A program made the position numbers and the translations under genes. This document shows positions 5,478 to 5,557 of a stretch of DNA of 5,557 nt, piece by piece. Every line of letters starts with the position of its first letter. Positions within the stretch are counted from its first letter, which is position 1. The DNA is taken from the NCBI GenBank assembly GCA_936933955.1, contig CAKZIN010000025.1, positions 1-5,557 on the forward strand, read 5' to 3'. The notes under the pieces were generated by a model. It did not search any database, had not been told where the DNA came from, and saw only the letters and a program-made list of their open reading frames with translations. This stretch comes from an uncultured Sphingopyxis sp. (GTDB lineage: Bacteria > Pseudomonadota > Alphaproteobacteria > Sphingomonadales > Sphingomonadaceae).

Positions 5478-5557
5478 CCCCCCCCCCCCCCCCCCCCCCC
5501 CCCCGGGGGGGGGGGGGGGGGGGGGCCCCCCTTTAAAAAAAAATTTGGAAAAAAACA
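5478..5557. other. Low-complexity contig-end sequence, probable artefact
   Basis: The sequence is a run of 27 C (5478-5504), then 21 G (5505-5525), then 6 C, TTT, nine A, TTT, GG, seven A and a final CA. It replaces the expected fourth hairpin of the repeat, and its A-rich tail is unlike the rest of the GC-rich window. The best explanation is an assembly or sequencing artefact where a C/G-rich hairpin repeat broke the contig. It should not be annotated as biology. Confidence 0.85.

Noticed and set aside
1..5557. tRNA, rRNA or integrase/att site evidence
   Set aside because: No tRNA-like cloverleaf, rRNA segment or integrase motif was seen on either strand.

Overview
The window is GC-rich DNA (about 70% by eye). 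It carries one compact block of phage-type head and tail genes, all on the minus strand, so transcription runs from high to low coordinates. Gene content and order match the gene transfer agent (GTA) or HK97-like prophage cluster of alphaproteobacteria. The closest fit is the sphingomonad version, which has a small DUF6127-like membrane protein between portal and protease. The host assignment is an inference from protein style, GC content and the intergenic repeats; no rRNA or housekeeping gene is present to confirm it.

Layout in transcription order: contig-end artefact (5478-5557); a large GC-rich repeat (5365-5477, cut off); a short leader (5235-5364); portal (4014-5234); small one-TM protein (3742-3996); HK97 prohead protease (3245-3754, probable TTG start); a second, complete copy of the same repeat (3081-3228); major capsid protein (1860-2993); head-tail connector (1227-1784); DUF3168 tail-terminator-like protein (832-1227); a 179-bp gap with a nested stem-loop; TP901-1-type major tail protein (251-652); and the start of a GTA gp10-type tail assembly chaperone (1-254, GTG start, running off the window). 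The large terminase should lie beyond the right edge and the tape measure beyond the left edge; neither is visible.

The genes form a capsid-assembly and tail-initiation module. The portal nucleates the capsid, the protease matures the capsid protein, the connector and terminator join head and tail, and the tail protein and chaperone build the tube. Several junctions overlap by one to a few bases, which suggests translational coupling. No integrase, repressor, lysis or replication gene is visible.

The most noteworthy features are two copies of a 148-bp, four-hairpin, imperfectly palindromic intergenic repeat lying inside the structural operon, and the apparent absence of a separate head-closure (g7-type) gene between the connector and the DUF3168 gene. 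Nothing here clearly amounts to a wholly new system. The interest lies in how a phage-derived operon has been colonised by host-type repeats.
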